Shown here one piece after another: positions 61,647 through 64,000 of a DNA stretch of 64,000 bases. Below the pieces are notes generated by a model. That model was given only the letters and a program-made list of their open reading frames with translations. It did no database searches and was not told the origin of the DNA. The first letter of the stretch is position 1. The number at the start of each line of letters is the position of its first letter. The stretch comes from Paenibacillus periandrae (GTDB lineage: Bacteria > Bacillota > Bacilli > Paenibacillales > NBRC-103111), in the NCBI RefSeq assembly GCF_022458865.1, contig NZ_JAJNMU010000012.1, positions 62,001 through 126,000 on the forward strand, read 5' to 3'. Position numbers and translations under genes: made by a program.

Positions 61647-62012
61647 ATGACAACGGGAGTGAGCAAGGTCATTGCTACCGACGCGGCATTGGAGCTGCTT
61701 GAGACAATCAAGGCCAAACATGGGCCGCTCATGTTCCATCAGTCTGGAGGCTGCTGCGACGGCAGCTCTCCAATGTGCTACGCACAGGGAGACTTCATCA
61801 TTGGCGACAGCGATGTGTGGCTGGGTGACATCGGCGATGCGCCCTTTTATATGAGTAAAGCTCAATACGAGTACTGGCAGTATACTCAGCTCATTATCGA
61901 CGTGGTACCGGGCAGAGGCGGGATGTTCTCGCTTGAGGGGCCGGAAGGCCGCCGTTTTCTGACTCGCTCCAGAATGTTCACTGACGAGGAGCGTCGGATA
62001 CTGGATCTGTAG
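61647..62012 (+). CDS. DUF779 domain protein, aldehyde dehydrogenase partner
   Basis: A 121-residue cytosolic protein matching DUF779 along its length: MFHQSGGCCDGSSPMCY near residue 32 with a double Cys plus a third Cys, GDSDVWLGDIGDAPFYMS, and WQYTQLIIDVVPGRGGMFSLE. DUF779 genes nearly always follow acetaldehyde dehydrogenase genes, as here with a 12-base gap. The invariant Cys cluster suggests metal or redox chemistry, and the actual function is unknown. Confidence 0.9.
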   Translation: MTTGVSKVIATDAALELLETIKAKHGPLMFHQSGGCCDGSSPMCYAQGDFIIGDSDVWLGDIGDAPFYMSKAQYEYWQYTQLIIDVVPGRGGMFSLEGPEGRRFLTRSRMFTDEERRILDL

Positions 62013-62029
62013 GTTATTATACCAAGCAT

Positions 62030-62078
62030 CAGAAGCCCTGTTTCCTTTATTTTGAAGGGAGCAGGGTCTATTTGTGTT
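62030..62078 (+). terminator. Possible terminator after the DUF779 gene
   Basis: GCCCTGTTTCC and GGGAGCAGGGT can form an interrupted stem with an A/T loop. The T-run is broken (TCTATTTGTGTTT), so this is tentative. Confidence 0.45.
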
Positions 62079-62163
62079 TCATTTAAGCAGTGAATGTTTT
62101 GTCCTGAATACGTGCAAACTTTGGAAGAACGGAATCGACCAAGCACGTAAGGAGTGACGATGG

Positions 62164-63438
62164 ATGAAGGATCAATTGATGATGCAATCGATTCGCAAGC
62201 ATGCACAGCCTTTTGTTAAAGATGAGAGCCTGAAAGTACTGATCGATCGAGTCGGTGATGCCAAATATATACTCCTTGGTGAAGCGTCACATGGAACCTC
62301 CGAGTTTTATACGGTGCGTGCGGAGCTATCCAAACGATTAATTACGGAAAAAGGATTTCGATTTATTGCGGTTGAAGGCGATTGGCCTTCATGCTATACG
62401 TTGAACCGATACGTTAAGGGGTATTCTGATGCCGGAGTGGAGGCGAGGGAAGCCTTAAAGGACTTCAATCGTTGGCCTGCCTGGATGTGGGCTAACCGGG
62501 AGATCCTTGAGCTTGCCGAATGGCTGCGTCAATATAACGCGGACAAACCGGACCATGCAAAGGTCGGCTTTTACGGGATTGATGTGTACAGTCTTTGGGA
62601 ATCCATGAGTGAAATCGTTAAGTATCTCGGTACTAAGGATAGTGCGGATCTGGAGCTCGCCAAGCGGGCTTTTGAATGCTTTGAGCCGTTTGGTCGGGAC
62701 GAGCAATCGTATGGCGCATCAGCTTCACTATTCGGGGAGGGCTGCGAGGACGAGGTAATCGCTTTGCTACGTCAGCTGCAGGATAAATGGAAGGAGGTCC
62801 ACCCGCAGGATCAGGAGAATGCGCTCAGTGCAGAGTTGAACGCACTGGCCGTTAAAGGGGCAGAAACCTATTACCGAACCATGATTCGTCATGATGCGGA
62901 GTCCTGGAATATTAGGGACCGTCACATGGTCGAGGCGTTGGAGAAGCTTATGGTGTTTCATGGAGAAGCCGCCCGCACTCTTGTGTGGGAACATAATACC
63001 CATATTGGGGATGCTCGTGCGACAGATATGGCTGATGATGGAATGGTCAACGTGGGACAGCTGCTGAGGGAGAAGCATGGTAACGATGTATACGCCATCG
63101 GCTTTGGTACCTATCAGGGAACCGTCATCGCAGGCACGGCTTGGGGGGCGCAGCCGGAGGAGATGAATGTGCCGCCTGCTGTTGTGAATAGCTGGGAGGA
63201 ATTGCTGCACCGAGATGGAGCGGAGGACAAGCTGTTATTGTTTGATGAAAAATCGGTGAGCGTATTGGATGAGACCTTTGTCGGACATCGAGCCATTGGC
63301 GTCGTGTATCAGCCTGAGCGGGAAAGGGGTAATTATGTTCCTACAATCATTTCGAAGCGTTATGACGCGTTTATTTATATCGATCAGACGAAAGCGTTGA
63401 CTCCCATATTTAGCTTTGCAGCCTCTGTAGATATGTGA
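62164..63438 (+). CDS. Erythromycin esterase family protein
   Basis: A 424-residue cytosolic protein. The EreA/EreB-type active-site pieces are present: LLGEASHGTSEFYTVRAEL near residue 40 (Glu and His), VEGDWPSCYTLNRYV near 75, and WEHNTHIGDARATDM near 275 (the catalytic His region). AAGGAG lies upstream of the ATG. Close relatives in Bacillus do not all hydrolyse macrolides, so resistance cannot be assumed. It is monocistronic, with a hairpin at 63472. Confidence 0.88.
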   Translation: MKDQLMMQSIRKHAQPFVKDESLKVLIDRVGDAKYILLGEASHGTSEFYTVRAELSKRLITEKGFRFIAVEGDWPSCYTLNRYVKGYSDAGVEAREALKDFNRWPAWMWANREILELAEWLRQYNADKPDHAKVGFYGIDVYSLWESMSEIVKYLGTKDSADLELAKRAFECFEPFGRDEQSYGASASLFGEGCEDEVIALLRQLQDKWKEVHPQDQENALSAELNALAVKGAETYYRTMIRHDAESWNIRDRHMVEALEKLMVFHGEAARTLVWEHNTHIGDARATDMADDGMVNVGQLLREKHGNDVYAIGFGTYQGTVIAGTAWGAQPEEMNVPPAVVNSWEELLHRDGAEDKLLLFDEKSVSVLDETFVGHRAIGVVYQPERERGNYVPTIISKRYDAFIYIDQTKALTPIFSFAASVDM

Positions 63439-63471
63439 GCATCCCCTTCATAGTCTTTTGTTAAGGAAAAC

Positions 63472-63511
63472 AAAACCAGACATTCAACCTTTGGGGCCGG
63501 AGGTCTGGTTC
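63472..63511. terminator. Hairpin between the esterase and the PfpI gene
   Basis: AAAACCAGAC and GTCTGGTT form an 8-pair stem with a 21-base loop. A moderately T-rich tract follows on the plus strand and TTTTGTTTT on the minus strand. Confidence 0.55.
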
Positions 63512-63543
63512 GTTATTTTGAATTCATGTTATATAAATATATC

Positions 63544-64000
63544 TTATTTTTTCAATAATCCAAGAAATTCTCTCATAAATCCGGGCAGATCCGGCCAGGC
63601 ATGTCCTGAAACAATATTGCCGTCTACCTGCAAAGTTTCAGAGGAGTAGATCGCACCCAGATTTTCCACATCCGGACGGCAAGCTGTATAGGCAGTCATG
63701 GTCTTGCCTTCAAAATATTGATTGCTTTTCAGGGCATTAAGCACCAGAACGGCATGACATATCGCACCAACCGGCTTATTTGCTTCAAAGAAGTGACTTA
63801 GTATCCGTGGAATATTCTCATTCAGTCGAATGTATTCAGGAGCGCGGCCGCCTGGGATAATAAGACCGTCATATTCAGTCGGATCTACTTGATCAAGGCT
63901 ATGTGTGATTCCAATTGATATCCCGGCTTTTCCGTATAAGTGTCCCAGCCCTCAAAATCATGAACGACGGTCCGCAGCACTTTTTTCGTTGGCGAGGCAA
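63544..64000 (-). pseudogene. DJ-1/PfpI family protein, frameshifted and cut by the window end
   Basis: Read on the minus strand, one frame from the window edge gives TKKVLRTVVHDFEGWDTY and TEKPGYQLESHIAL, then stops. A second frame continues DQVDPTEYDGLIIPGGRAPE, ICHAVLVLNALK (nucleophile elbow Cys) and a normal C-terminus. Joining them at about 63891-63900 would give an unbroken DJ-1/PfpI protein, so one base is missing there, probably from the GG at 63897-63898. It is either a real mutation or a sequencing error. The family includes glyoxalase- or protease-like stress proteins. Confidence 0.8.

Overview
The window reads as chromosome of a spore-forming, low-to-mid G+C Firmicute, most likely Paenibacillus or a close relative. 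The grounds are strong GGAGG-type ribosome binding sites, frequent TTG/GTG starts, extracellular stalk (copper amine oxidase-like) proteins, a YesN-type response regulator with a decayed YesM partner, a sugar ABC importer lacking its own ATPase, near-consensus cre boxes, a SleB-type cortex hydrolase, a CYP102 fatty-acid hydroxylase and a LexA box of the GAAC-N4-GTTC type. I saw no rRNA, tRNA, CRISPR array, insertion sequence or prophage module.

Layout. 1-1976: end of a MoxR-like AAA ATPase, a VWA protein apparently joined to it through a slippery A-run, and a small GIY-YIG protein. 2069-6983: small secreted and DUF proteins, a beta-lactamase-family hydrolase, a VOC protein and a spermidine-synthase-like protein. 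7045-19771: a large amino-sugar catabolic locus (NagA, then ABC binding protein, dehydrogenase, DegT aminotransferase, TIM-barrel isomerase, LacI repressor, NagB, two permeases, AGE epimerase, ceramidase-like hydrolase). It has a LacI-type palindrome, a related second site and a cre box upstream of the importer gene. 19812-31684: cell-wall and envelope genes (SleB, DHA2 efflux, secreted SGNH hydrolase, glycosyltransferase, two PAP2 phosphatases, NlpC/P60), an OmpR-type two-component pair, a YHYH secreted protein and an ABC-F ATPase. 31780-34393: a FusB-type EF-G-binding protein behind a leader with an upstream ORF and competing hairpins, and an AraC regulator under a LexA-like box. 34617-40698: membrane protein of unknown function, a soluble PAS chemoreceptor divergent from a B12-binding MerR regulator (CarH/LitR type) with 11-bp-periodic repeats between them, an AHSA1-like protein and an orphan YesN. 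40848-49269: GNAT, LysR/YeiH pair, DUF2277, CYP102 and its divergent TetR. 48861-53000: copper regulon csoR-copZ-copA plus a His-rich lipoprotein, with three CsoR operators. 53235-57972: STAS protein, PAS-PAS-GGDEF-EAL protein, MntH and ZIP metal transporters. 58125-62012: AcoR-like sigma-54 activator divergent from an aldehyde dehydrogenase/DUF779 pair with a consensus -24/-12 promoter. 62164-64000: erythromycin-esterase-family protein and a frameshifted DJ-1/PfpI gene running off the window.

The most notable items are: the attenuator-like leader of the FusB-family gene; the B12 photoreceptor-like regulator with periodic operators next to a soluble chemoreceptor; the amino-sugar operon that combines NagA/NagB with a dehydrogenase-aminotransferase-isomerase set; and the in-frame A_AAA_AAC slippery heptamer between a MoxR ATPase and a VWA protein. 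All functional assignments rest on reading motifs by eye; no database search was run.
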